The notes below the pieces were generated by a model. That model ran no database searches. It saw only the letters and a list, made by a program, of their open reading frames with translations, and was not told the DNA's origin. This document shows positions 28,372-37,323 of a DNA stretch of 64,000 bases, in pieces; position 1 is the first letter of the stretch, and the number at the start of each line of letters is the position of its first letter. The stretch is from assembly GCF_004345675.1 (NCBI RefSeq), contig NZ_SLWU01000008.1, forward strand, positions 1 to 64,000, read 5' to 3'. Both the position numbers and the translations under genes were made by a program. The stretch is from Caldanaerobacter subterraneus (GTDB taxonomy: Bacteria > Bacillota > Thermoanaerobacteria > Thermoanaerobacterales > Thermoanaerobacteraceae).

Positions 28372-29820
28372 TTATTTTTCGCTTTCAGCTAAGATTTCCT
28401 TCACTATCTCTCTTTCATCAAAAGGAATGACTTTATCCCCTATGATCTGATACGTCTCATGTCCCTTTCCTGCTAATATAATGACGTCATCCTTCTGAGC
28501 ATTTGACAATGCATACCTTATCGCTTCTCTCCTGTCTTCAATGACGACGTACGGACAGTTTGTCTTTTTTATCCCCTCTTCAATCTGTGCAATTATCTCT
28601 TTTGGGTTCTCTGACCTCGGATTATCTGAAGTCAATATGCAGAAGTCAGCGTATTTACCTGCAACCTCTCCCATAAGAGGCCTTTTGCTCTTATCTCTAT
28701 CTCCTCCTGCTCCAAAAACCAATATCTTCCTTCCAGCTTCGTATTCCTTTAAAGCCTCCATTATATTTCGTATACCGTCTGGAGTATGGGCATAGTCAAT
28801 GAACACATAAAAATCTCTTCCTGTCTCAACAGGCTCAAATCTCCCCTTCACTGTCACATGGCTTAAAGCTTCTCTAACACTCCTTAGAGGAATTCCTAGA
28901 AAGTCTGCCACAGTAATAGCAGCCAGAGCATTGTACACGCTAAACAATCCAGGTATTTTTAAAGAAATCTCCTCCTTTTTATCCTGAATCTGGACTTTAA
29001 ATTTAACTCCACTTAGACTATTTTTTATTTCTTTTGCCATCACATAGGCAAAATCTTTTATGCCATATGTGAGCACTTTGCCCTTTGAACTCTCTATCAT
29101 CATTGAAGAATATTTGTCATCTATGTTTATCACAGAGGCCTTTTTGGCCATCTTAAACAATTTGCTCTTCGTCTTTGCATATTCTTCCATGCTTTCGTGG
29201 AAGTCAAGGTGGTCCTGCGATAAATTGGTAAAAACAGCTATGTCAAAATCGCAGCTGTCCACCCTGTGCAAAGCCAAAGAATGAGAGGATACTTCCATGA
29301 CAACATATTTAACTCCCTCATTTACCATGAGGCTGAAAAGCTCCTGCAAATCCAAAGACTCTGGGGTTGTGTGGGTGGTAGGTATCACCCTATCTCCTAT
29401 CATGTTTTGTATTGTTCCTACCAGCCCTACTTTGTTGTTCTGCTGTTCCAAAATAGCTTTAAGCATGTATGTCACAGAAGTTTTACCATTAGTACCAGTG
29501 ATACCTATCAATGTAAGTTTACTAGTAGGATTGTTGTAAAAATTAGAAGCAATTTTCGCCATAGCTGCCCTCGCATCTTCTACAAGCACCACCGTGACTC
29601 CTGGATATTCGCTTATATCCCTGTCAGTAACAACAGCCACAGCCCCATTTTTTATAGCCTCTTCTACATACAAAAGCCCGTCTGTCTTAAATCCCTTTAT
29701 AGCTATGAAAAGGTATTTAGGCTTAGCTTTTCTCGAATCGTAGCACACCCCGCTTATATCTACATTTGGATTCCCCTTTATCTCATGCTTTACCCCTTTT
29801 AACAAATCTACAAGTCTCAT
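28372..29820 (-). CDS. murE: UDP-MurNAc-tripeptide synthetase MurE
   Basis: Adds the third residue of the peptide stem. The ATG at 29820 has GAGGAGG at 6 nt; the ten-codon extension upstream is not supported. The 482 residues include the ATP loop GITGTNGKTSVTY and the motif DNPRSENP, whose DNPR indicates meso-diaminopimelate as substrate. Lies between the penicillin-binding protein and mraY. Confidence 0.96.
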   Translation of the reverse strand: MRLVDLLKGVKHEIKGNPNVDISGVCYDSRKAKPKYLFIAIKGFKTDGLLYVEEAIKNGAVAVVTDRDISEYPGVTVVLVEDARAAMAKIASNFYNNPTSKLTLIGITGTNGKTSVTYMLKAILEQQNNKVGLVGTIQNMIGDRVIPTTHTTPESLDLQELFSLMVNEGVKYVVMEVSSHSLALHRVDSCDFDIAVFTNLSQDHLDFHESMEEYAKTKSKLFKMAKKASVINIDDKYSSMMIESSKGKVLTYGIKDFAYVMAKEIKNSLSGVKFKVQIQDKKEEISLKIPGLFSVYNALAAITVADFLGIPLRSVREALSHVTVKGRFEPVETGRDFYVFIDYAHTPDGIRNIMEALKEYEAGRKILVFGAGGDRDKSKRPLMGEVAGKYADFCILTSDNPRSENPKEIIAQIEEGIKKTNCPYVVIEDRREAIRYALSNAQKDDVIILAGKGHETYQIIGDKVIPFDEREIVKEILAESEK

Positions 29821-29901
29821 AATAGGCCTCCTCGCACCGATACTGACCAATTGCTATCACTAATAGTATAGCACAATTATCTATTTTGCATAGAGGCTAG
29901 T

Positions 29902-31977
29902 TCAATTTTCCTTCGGCCTGAACTCAACTTCCACAACTTCTCCCCTTTTAACAAGCGTCCCCTCTTTAGGACTCTGGTCCACTGCAAATCCTGTACCTTT
30001 TATTTTTATCCTTAAGCCCAGGCTGTTCAAAATCTCTGTCGCTTCTTTAACACTTTTCCCTTTCAAATCAGGTACCACTACTTCCTCTGTAGAAACTCCA
30101 TTTAAATACAGTATAATTTTAGTATTCTCATTGACCAAAGCTCCAGGCTTTGGAACCTGGTCAAATACAGTATCTCCATTTCCCTGTAAAATAAAATCAA
30201 GCTTATTTTCAAGTATAATTCTTTCTGCTTCATACAATTTCATGTTCCTCACATCTGGCACCATTACCGTCTCGGGCTTTTTTACCCCTCTGGGCTGGAC
30301 TTCCAGATACTTTAAAGTATCGTCCAAAATGCTCTTCACAACAGGTGCAGCCAGCTGACTTCCAAAGTGGGTCTCTGGGTTGTTAGGCTCATCTATGACG
30401 ACAAGCACAATAACTTTTGGGTCATCTGCCGGCGCAAATCCTACAAAAGAAGCTACATATTTCCCCGGCATGTACTTCTCTGTGGTTCCTGTCTTCCCCG
30501 CCACGTCAAAGCCTTCAATATAACCTGCTTTGCCTGTACCTTCTGCCACCACACTTTTTAGTATTTCCCGCATTGTAGCAGAAGTTTCTTCTGAAATTAC
30601 ACGCCTTACAATCTTCGGCTTAAACTCTTTTACCACTTTCCCCTTTGAATCGACGATTGCCTTCACTATCTGCGGTTGCATCAATTTGCCTCCATTAGCT
30701 ATAGCAGCTACTGCTGTAATCATCTGAAGGGGAGTAACTGCAATGCCCTGCCCAAAAGAATTTGTTGCCAGTTCTACAGGTCCAACTCTTTCTTCCGGCA
30801 ATACAAGCCCGGGAGCTTCTCCAGGAAGAAGAATACCTGTAGTCTTTCCAAATCCAAAATCTCTTATGTATTTATATAGTTTTTCAACTCCCAGCCTCTG
30901 CCCTACAGTCACAAAGACCACGTTACAAGAATTCTGCACTCCTTTTACAAAATCCTCGCTACCATGTGTTGCCCAGCAATTAATCCTGTGCCCTGCAACA
31001 GTCGTATAGCCGGGGCAGTAGAACTGTTCATGTAAACTTACAACCTTTTCCTCTAGTGCAGCAGAAGCAGTTATAGTTTTAAAGACAGAACCCGGCTCAT
31101 AGGAGTCAGAAATTGCCTTATTCCTCCACCGCCTATACCATTCTTCTTCAGGACCTTCAAAGGGATTATTGGGATCGAAATTAGGCCTATTGGCCAAAGC
31201 CAGTATTTCGCCTGTTTTGGGGTCCATTACAATGGCCACTGCACCTTTTGAAGGCTTAGAATGTACCATAGCCTGATTCAAAGCCTTCTCAGTAAAATGC
31301 TGTATTGTCTCATCAATAGTGAGAACTACATTATATCCTGGAAGAGGTTCAAAATACTCTTCCTCTCCTGTGTCTATCTTTCGCCCTATGGCATCCATGG
31401 GAGTGGTAGACTTTCCAGGTATTCCTCTCAAAAAATTATCAAACACAAGTTCTACTCCGTCCAGTCCCTGATTATCAATTCCTGTAAAGCCCAAAACATG
31501 GCAGGCAAGTGTGCCTTCTGGATAAAATCTCTTCATGTCTTCAGAAACTATTACCCCATCTATATTAAGTCTCAATATGGCTTTCGCCTTTTCCTCATCT
31601 ACCTGCTTGGCAATCAATACCTCTTGCAAGTTTTTATTAGAAATTCTTTCCAAAACTTTTTGTCTATCAAGGCCAAGGATACTGGCCAAAGTTTCTGCCA
31701 CTACCTGCCTTTTAGAATCTGGAATTTCTTTTGGAATCACGCTAATTTTGCTCACACTTATATTTTCAGCCAAAACCTTTCCGTTTCTATCAAATATATA
31801 CCCTCTTTTGCCACTTAAAGACACATCCAACGTCCATTGAGGCAAAGCCATCTTTTGATATTCTTCGCCTTTTACCACTTGTATGAAGAAAAGTCTCATC
31901 ATAAGTCCAAACACAACAGCAAAAGACAGAAACAGCAAAAAAAGAATTCGCTTTTTCGTAGAAACCGTTGGATGTAT
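29902..31977 (-). CDS. Class B penicillin-binding protein (SpoVD/FtsI type) with two PASTA domains
   Basis: Transpeptidase partner of FtsW/SpoVE. It has an N-terminal membrane anchor, a dimerisation domain and a transpeptidase domain with SVFK (in YEPGSVFKTI), SCN and KTGT motifs. Two PASTA repeats follow (VPDVRNMKLYEA and VPDLKGKSVKEA). The start is unusual: AGGGGGG lies 7 nt before an ATA codon (31977-31975) that opens HPTVSTKKRILFLLF, matching the basic-then-hydrophobic start of SpoVD. The first ordinary start, TTG at 31938, has no ribosome site and would remove the cytosolic basic residues. Vegetative and spore roles cannot be separated here. Confidence 0.9.
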   Translation of the reverse strand: MHPTVSTKKRILFLLFLSFAVVFGLMMRLFFIQVVKGEEYQKMALPQWTLDVSLSGKRGYIFDRNGKVLAENISVSKISVIPKEIPDSKRQVVAETLASILGLDRQKVLERISNKNLQEVLIAKQVDEEKAKAILRLNIDGVIVSEDMKRFYPEGTLACHVLGFTGIDNQGLDGVELVFDNFLRGIPGKSTTPMDAIGRKIDTGEEEYFEPLPGYNVVLTIDETIQHFTEKALNQAMVHSKPSKGAVAIVMDPKTGEILALANRPNFDPNNPFEGPEEEWYRRWRNKAISDSYEPGSVFKTITASAALEEKVVSLHEQFYCPGYTTVAGHRINCWATHGSEDFVKGVQNSCNVVFVTVGQRLGVEKLYKYIRDFGFGKTTGILLPGEAPGLVLPEERVGPVELATNSFGQGIAVTPLQMITAVAAIANGGKLMQPQIVKAIVDSKGKVVKEFKPKIVRRVISEETSATMREILKSVVAEGTGKAGYIEGFDVAGKTGTTEKYMPGKYVASFVGFAPADDPKVIVLVVIDEPNNPETHFGSQLAAPVVKSILDDTLKYLEVQPRGVKKPETVMVPDVRNMKLYEAERIILENKLDFILQGNGDTVFDQVPKPGALVNENTKIILYLNGVSTEEVVVPDLKGKSVKEATEILNSLGLRIKIKGTGFAVDQSPKEGTLVKRGEVVEVEFRPKEN

Positions 31978-31989
31978 CTAAAATCCCCC

Positions 31990-32430
31990 CTATCTATTGA
32001 ACACCCCCAATAACCTCATGAAGAAACTGTCCTTTTTATGAGGTTCTTTTGGATTATCGCTTTCTGCAACTTTCGGGACCTCTCCTACTTTCACATACAC
32101 TATCTGGTCCTTCTCAGGGAGTTGCATTTTAAGCCTTTCCTTTGCAATCTCTTCAATCCTCGCCGGGTTGCTTAAAGAAGCAATTTCTGCCCTCAATTGC
32201 TGATTAATGCTTTCAGTATACTCAATTTGTTTCTCCAGTCTATCTAAAGCGAGGGATTTTTCATAAATAAGTGCATATCTATACAATACCAAGATGCTTA
32301 GAGAAGCCACTATTACGACTAAGATCAAATTTTTCAACTTGGCATTTGGCTTAGCTTTTTTGTCAGGCTTTTTGTCGTAAGAGGTATATGGGGGATATTG
32401 ATAATTATAATCTTTTTGAGCTACTATCAA
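31990..32430 (-). CDS. ftsL: FtsL/DivIC-like septum protein
   Basis: A 146-residue bitopic protein: cytosolic, lysine-rich N-terminus (about 1-32), one membrane segment (about 33-51), then a coiled coil (about 58-90) and a septum-initiator-like end (NPARIEEIAKERLKMQLPEKDQIVYV). This is the FtsL position between rsmH and the penicillin-binding protein. The start is TTG, with GGAGG 9 nt upstream. Confidence 0.85.
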   Translation of the reverse strand: MIVAQKDYNYQYPPYTSYDKKPDKKAKPNAKLKNLILVVIVASLSILVLYRYALIYEKSLALDRLEKQIEYTESINQQLRAEIASLSNPARIEEIAKERLKMQLPEKDQIVYVKVGEVPKVAESDNPKEPHKKDSFFMRLLGVFNR

Positions 32431-32458
32431 TTTATTCTACCTCCATTTCTTTTAGAAC

Positions 32459-33385
32459 TCACAGTTTCTCCGCCACTCTAAGCTTTGCACTCCTCGACCT
32501 AGGATTTTCTTCTACTTCTTCCTTGGAAGGCAGAATAGGTTTTTTTGTGATAATTTTTATAACAGGCTGTTTCCCACAAGTGCACGGCAAACCAGGAGGA
32601 CATGTGCAGGGATTTTCAAGCTTTTTGAAAGTATTTTTTACTATTCTGTCTTCCAAGGAGTGGAAAGTAATCACTGCTATCCTCCCTTTTCCCCTCAATA
32701 CCTCCACCATATCTTCCAAAGCTCTGTCTAAATCTTTAAGCTCCTCATTCACTTCTATCCTTATGGCTTGAAAAGTTCTTTTCGCTGGATGAGGCCCTGT
32801 TCTTCGTGCAGAAGCCGGAATAGCTTTCTTTATAATCTCCACCAGCTGAGAAGTAGTCTTTATATCTCCCTTCTTTCTCTCCTCCACTATAAACTTCGCT
32901 ATACGGGAAGCCCATTTCTCTTCTCCGTATTCCCTTATCACTCTCTCTAGCTCTTTTTCTGAATATCTGTTCACAACATCATAGGCGGAAAAAGGAGAAG
33001 TTTTATCCATCCTCATATCAAGAGGAGCATCCTTCATATAAGAAAAGCCCCTCTCCACTTCTTCCAGCTGGTAAGAGGAGACCCCCAAATCCAGAAGAAT
33101 TCCATCAACTTTTTCAATCCCCAAATTTCTCAATATCTCTTTTATATTCTTAAAATTGTCTTTAATGTAAATCACATTTTTGTAATCTTTTAGCCTTTCT
33201 TTGGCAGCTAAAATCGCTTCTTCATCTCTGTCAATTGCAATTAATTTCCCAGTAGTAAGCCTCTTTAATATTTCCTCTGAATGACCTCCACCGCCTAAAG
33301 TTCCATCCACATAAATACCTTCTGGATTTATATTTAAGTGCTCTATCGTTTCTTTGAGAAGTACGCTTTTATGAACATATTCCAT
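32459..33385 (-). CDS. rsmH: 16S rRNA (cytosine1402-N4)-methyltransferase RsmH
   Basis: SAM-dependent methyltransferase that modifies C1402 of 16S rRNA. The 308 residues show the SAM motif [14 protein letters not shown] (about 27-40), LLDLGVSS and the C-terminal block [12 protein letters not shown]. Second gene of the cluster, 15 bp after mraZ. Confidence 0.97.
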
Positions 33386-33400
33386 GCTCTCTACCCCAAA

Positions 33401-33832
33401 TTATATGTTAAAATTATCCAAATGCTCTGCAATCTCTTCAAAGGACACATCTGTGCTCTTGGAATACTCCTCCCAAACTTCTTTACTCCAAATCTCAACC
33501 CTAGTAGATACGCCTATAAATATCACATCTTTTTCTATTTTTGCGTGTTCCCTCAAATGAGAAGGTATAAGTATTCTTCCCTGTTTGTCTACCTCGCATT
33601 CAACAGCCCCAGCAAGGAAAAATCTAGTAAAAGCCCTTGCATCTTTCTTGGTAAGTGGAAGAGTTTTGAGCTTTTCTTCTATATTTTTCCATTCATCCAG
33701 TGAGTACACAAAGAGGCAGTTGTCCAAACCTTTTGTGAGCACAAACTTTTCCCCTAATTCCTCTCTGAATTTTGCAGGAATTATGACTCTTCCCTTTGAG
33801 TCAATTGTGTGTTCGTACTGCCCCATTAACAT
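33401..33832 (-). CDS. mraZ: Transcriptional regulator MraZ
   Basis: First gene of the division and cell-wall cluster and its autoregulator. The 143 residues contain two SpoVT/AbrB-type domains, each with the DxxGR motif ([14 protein letters not shown] and [14 protein letters not shown]). The ATG at 33832 has GGGAG at 6 nt. Ten-nt-spaced GTGG repeats lie just upstream. Confidence 0.96.
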   Translation of the reverse strand: MLMGQYEHTIDSKGRVIIPAKFREELGEKFVLTKGLDNCLFVYSLDEWKNIEEKLKTLPLTKKDARAFTRFFLAGAVECEVDKQGRILIPSHLREHAKIEKDVIFIGVSTRVEIWSKEVWEEYSKSTDVSFEEIAEHLDNFNI

Positions 33833-33853
33833 GGCAAACTCCCAACTTTCCTT

Positions 33854-33890
33854 TCACATTCTCCCACTTACCACCACAATTCACCACTTA
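33854..33890 (-). promoter_or_regulatory. MraZ operator repeats
   Basis: On the minus strand GTGG occurs at + positions 33884-33887, 33874-33877 and 33864-33867, then GTGA at 33854-33857, an exact 10-nt period (one helical turn). MraZ is known to bind such tandem G-rich repeats upstream of its own gene. The array lies 22-58 nt before the mraZ start. Confidence 0.72.
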
Positions 33891-33934
33891 ATATGTTATT
33901 CTATATAAAATCAAAAAATCCTGCTAAAATTTTA

Positions 33935-33982
33935 TAAAAAAATAAAAAAACAGGTCTTTAGACCTAGAAGGTCCAAAGACCT
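33935..33982 (-). terminator. Intrinsic terminator after the M16 peptidase pair
   Basis: AGGTCTTT-A-GACC (33952-33964) pairs with GGTC-C-AAAGACCT (33970-33982) around loop TAGAA, with one mismatch. The minus strand then has GTTTTTTTATTTTTTT. It also insulates the mraZ promoter region. Confidence 0.92.
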
Positions 33983-35255
33983 ATTTAACAGGGTATATGA
34001 TAGACATCGCACTAGTTTCTTCATTTAAATGGCTTTCAACCCTCTCTGCTACATCCTTGAAGTTTATCTGATGTAAAACCGGTAAATAATCCATCAAATC
34101 TATGTCTTTCATGTACAGGTTTATAAAACTATAGGCTATGCTTTCCACCGAATTAAAAGTCCTGAGAAATTTTCCAATGTACTTCCTCTTTATTCTCTCA
34201 AAAGTCTCCCTGTCCAAAAAGCTTTTTTCTTTAAAAGCCTTAATAATAATATCCCTAACTTTGAGCGGGTCTTTTGACTGCCCACCTATTATAGTGTATC
34301 CATAATCTATCTCCCCCGTGTAATCAAAGCCAAAAGTGCTATCCACAAGACCTTCCTGATAGAGTTTTTCATAAAGTTCAGAACTCCTGCCGACAGCCAT
34401 TTCTAATCCTATCTGCACTTCCAAACTCTTTTTCAATAAATTCCTTCCGCCAAAGCCCACATCTGTGTCCTTGAACGCCAAATTGAAAAGAGGAATAGAA
34501 ACCTGCATATTCTGAACTACTTCTTTTTTGTGAACTTCTACAGGTTCATCTGGGTAAATCCTCTTTATTTCACCTTGTTTTTTAACTTGCCTTACATTTT
34601 CCTCTATAACCTGAAGAGTCTTGTCAACATCAATATCCCCTACAGCAAATAAGACCATATTTTCAGGATGATAAAAGGTGTAATAGCATTTGTACAAAAT
34701 ATCTTTGTCAATTCTTGAGATGGACTCAATAGTCCCTGCTATGTCCTTTTTCACAGGATAGACGTGATATAAAGCTTCCAAGGCGTTAAAATACACTCTC
34801 CAGTTTGGGTCATCCTGATACATCCTTATCTCCTGGGCTATAATCCCCTTTTCTTTTTCCACATTTTCATCCGTAAAATAAGGATTTTGCACAAAATGGA
34901 CCAAAAGCTTTAAATTTTCATAAAAATTTTCTGTACTAGAAAACAGATAGGCAGTAGTAGTAAAATTCGTATAGGCATTCGCAGATGCCCCAAGTTGAGA
35001 GAACTTCTCAAAAATGCTGCCTTCTTCTTCCTCAAACATTTTATGTTCAAGAAAATGGGCCACGCCATCAGGAACTTCTGTAACATAATCATCGCCCGGT
35101 GCGATAAACTTGCTGTCATTTGACCCAAATCGAGTTGCAAATATAGCAAACTGCTTTGTATATCCTTTCTTAGGCATCACATAAACTTTAAGTCCATTTT
35201 CAAGCTCTTCAAACAAAATCTTCTCTCTGACCTTTTCATCATAAACCTGCTGCAC
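33981..35255 (-). CDS. M16 family zinc peptidase, YmfH-like
   Basis: A 424-residue insulinase/pitrilysin-type protein. The inverted zinc motif HFLEH (H67, E70, H71) is intact, so this is the catalytic partner of the pair. In Bacillus the YmfF/YmfH proteins are linked to the 5-aminopentanol modification of EF-P; that link is family knowledge and not shown here. It follows the partner gene by 3 bp. Confidence 0.85.
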   Translation of the reverse strand: MQQVYDEKVREKILFEELENGLKVYVMPKKGYTKQFAIFATRFGSNDSKFIAPGDDYVTEVPDGVAHFLEHKMFEEEEGSIFEKFSQLGASANAYTNFTTTAYLFSSTENFYENLKLLVHFVQNPYFTDENVEKEKGIIAQEIRMYQDDPNWRVYFNALEALYHVYPVKKDIAGTIESISRIDKDILYKCYYTFYHPENMVLFAVGDIDVDKTLQVIEENVRQVKKQGEIKRIYPDEPVEVHKKEVVQNMQVSIPLFNLAFKDTDVGFGGRNLLKKSLEVQIGLEMAVGRSSELYEKLYQEGLVDSTFGFDYTGEIDYGYTIIGGQSKDPLKVRDIIIKAFKEKSFLDRETFERIKRKYIGKFLRTFNSVESIAYSFINLYMKDIDLMDYLPVLHQINFKDVAERVESHLNEETSAMSIIYPVK

Positions 35256-35258
35256 TGT

Positions 35259-36524
35259 TTATGCCTCCTTTTTATTCCTCATGAAGTAAACCGTATCCAA
35301 TTTCACTTTTTTAGATACTTCTACTACGTCTTCTTTACTGACTTTCTCTATTTTCTTTATGAATTCCTCTATTCCTAAATTTGTCCCTGCTATCTTTTGG
35401 GAAAGATAGTAGTCTGCTTTTGAAGTTGCATTGTCTTTTATAGCATTCAGCGAAGTGTATAAGGACTTTTTAGCAGATTCAAACTCATAATCCGATATAT
35501 TCCCCTTCTCCATCTCTCCAACCTCTTTAAGGATTATATCAAGGGCTTTGCTGTAATTTTCCACTTCAATTCCTGAACTTATCACCATAAGTCCTTTAAA
35601 CCTTTCAAGACGCGAATAAGCATAGTATGCAAGGCTTGCTTTTTCTCTCACATTCATAAAAAGTTTGGAAAAAGGTCCTCCTCCCAAAATAGTGCTGTAC
35701 ACCAAAAGAGAATAATACTCTTCGCTTCCTGGAGATACATTTGTCCTAAAACCTAATGTGAGCTTCCCTTGATTTACATCAAGCTCTTCTGTAACGTACT
35801 TTACTTCCTTTACTTCCTTTCTAACATCTGTAAAAGGAATTTCTAAAACCTCTTTTCTTCTTAAATTGAAATACTTCCTAAAAACTTCTTCGGCATATTC
35901 AGGATTTACATTCCCCACCACATATATATCTACTGGCAATGTGTCAATACACTTTTTGTAATATTCAAAAAGGTTTTTCTCGTCTATCAAGTCCAGGTCT
36001 TCCTTCTTACCCAATTCAAAAATTGCAAAAGGCTCTCCTTTGCACATTTCTTCATAGCAGCGGTCAACTGCATATTTGGTCTTGTCATTTATCCTTGACT
36101 CTATCAAATTCTTCTGCACTTCCTTCTCCTGTAACACATATTCCTTCAAAAATGCTCCATCCTGCGTAAAAGGTTCAAAAACCAATTCATACAAAAATTT
36201 TATCCCTTTTTCAAATACATTTTCCTCCACATATTCCTCCTGGGGCAATTCCAGTCTGTACTGCTGAAAATGCCTTTCTCCTTTTTTGTATACTGATACA
36301 GCCATAGTAGTGCCATAAAGCATTTCTAGATACTTTACCATATCTTTGTAAGTTTTAAGGGTGGAAGTCCCCCTTTTTAAAACAGAAGGTATAAGCGCAT
36401 ACCAAGTGGCTTCATCTCCCAATTTGTTCTGCACGTAGAGATTTACCGTCACCGTTTTAAACTTGTCCGTAACATCTAGGTATAGATTTATCCCATCTCC
36501 TAGCTCTTTATGTATAAGCTCCAT
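35259..36524 (-). CDS. M16 family peptidase-like protein lacking the zinc motif, YmfF-like
   Basis: A 421-residue M16-fold protein. The segment corresponding to HxxEH is replaced (ATWYALIPSVLKRGTST), so it should be catalytically inactive and form a heterodimer with the downstream YmfH-like enzyme, as in two-subunit M16 peptidases. The C-terminal half keeps the family R/Y region (LGGGPFSKLFMNVREKASLAYYAYS). ATG with a GGAG site upstream. Confidence 0.83.
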   Translation of the reverse strand: MELIHKELGDGINLYLDVTDKFKTVTVNLYVQNKLGDEATWYALIPSVLKRGTSTLKTYKDMVKYLEMLYGTTMAVSVYKKGERHFQQYRLELPQEEYVEENVFEKGIKFLYELVFEPFTQDGAFLKEYVLQEKEVQKNLIESRINDKTKYAVDRCYEEMCKGEPFAIFELGKKEDLDLIDEKNLFEYYKKCIDTLPVDIYVVGNVNPEYAEEVFRKYFNLRRKEVLEIPFTDVRKEVKEVKYVTEELDVNQGKLTLGFRTNVSPGSEEYYSLLVYSTILGGGPFSKLFMNVREKASLAYYAYSRLERFKGLMVISSGIEVENYSKALDIILKEVGEMEKGNISDYEFESAKKSLYTSLNAIKDNATSKADYYLSQKIAGTNLGIEEFIKKIEKVSKEDVVEVSKKVKLDTVYFMRNKKEA

Positions 36525-36596
36525 CAGATCAACTCCTTCTAAAATAATCCAGATATTTCATCACACGATAATTGTATCACAAATTTGATAATACAT

Positions 36597-36620
36597 AAAC
36601 CCGGGGAAACCCCCAGGTTT
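36597..36620 (-). terminator. Possible terminator hairpin after the YhcN/YlaJ-like lipoprotein gene
   Basis: AAACC-C-GGGG (36597-36606) can pair with CCCC-A-GGTTT (36611-36620), one mismatch. The T-run is on the + strand side only, so termination on the minus strand would be weak. Confidence 0.4.
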
Positions 36621-37181
36621 TTACATGCCAGGAGAGATGCGTTTGATTATCTCAGAAATTTGCTTTGCAAACTCCGACACAGGTCTTCCTTCAGAAATTC
36701 CCCTCGCTATATTGTCAATCCTTTTATAAAGGTCCGGGTCAGCAGTCACATACACTCTTGTTATAGACTTATCTGTATCTTTTACCGCTTTTTCTATTTT
36801 CTTCTTTACATCCTTTTCGTGAGTTCCCTGAACCTTTGCCTTCATGTCCACTCCTACAAGAGCAGTCGTACCTGATATGACGACAGTAGCCTTATTGACT
36901 TCGGGAATTCTAGCCACACTTGCCGCAACCCTTGAAGCCCTCATGCTCTCTGTAGTTGGCTTTCTAACAGGCGCAGGTGTCGGAGCTGTAGGAGCTGTTG
37001 GCGCAGGTGTAGTATATCCCGGCGTTGGAGTAGCCTTTGAAGGTGCCGGCGCTGGCCTTGTAGGCGTAGGAGTGTACCTTGCAGGAGCAGGCTTTTTTGT
37101 AGCAGTCTTACACCCTGCCATTGACGTCAGAATCATTACACCTATCAGCAAAACGGTTATTATATTTTTTATCTTTTTCAA
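36621..37181 (-). CDS. YhcN/YlaJ family sporulation lipoprotein
   Basis: Spore-associated lipoprotein family. The TTG at 37181 is chosen because GGAGG lies 9 nt upstream and the start MKKIKNIITVLLIGVMILTS leads into the lipobox SMAGC. After the lipid anchor comes a proline/threonine/alanine-rich low-complexity linker (about residues 30-75), then the YhcN/YlaJ domain (ASRVAASVARIPEVNKATVVI ... VYVTADPDLYKRI) of about 110 residues. The 186-residue product is single-copy between the M16 pair and the divergent ychF. Confidence 0.85.
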   Translation of the reverse strand: MKKIKNIITVLLIGVMILTSMAGCKTATKKPAPARYTPTPTRPAPAPSKATPTPGYTTPAPTAPTAPTPAPVRKPTTESMRASRVAASVARIPEVNKATVVISGTTALVGVDMKAKVQGTHEKDVKKKIEKAVKDTDKSITRVYVTADPDLYKRIDNIARGISEGRPVSEFAKQISEIIKRISPGM

Positions 37182-37262
37182 TGCTATACACCTCCTCAAA
37201 ATATATTTTTGCACGTTTATAAAAAAGTATTATGCTAAATTATGGAAAAGCATTAAAAACAT

Positions 37263-37291
37263 TTGAAAAATTTTTATGAGTAATATATAAT
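37263..37291 (+). promoter_or_regulatory. SigA-type promoter of ychF
   Basis: TTGAAA (37263-37268), 17-nt spacer, TATAAT (37286-37291). A start point near 37298 would give a leader of about 26 nt containing GGAGGGAG. This is the clearest housekeeping promoter in the window. Confidence 0.75.
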
Positions 37292-37323
37292 CCATATGTG
37301 TATAATTAATGGAGGGAGAATAA

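Noticed and set aside
29266-29802. Long + strand open frame opposite murE
   Set aside because: It is the complement of a conserved ligase gene, has no ribosome binding site and no recognisable protein motifs.
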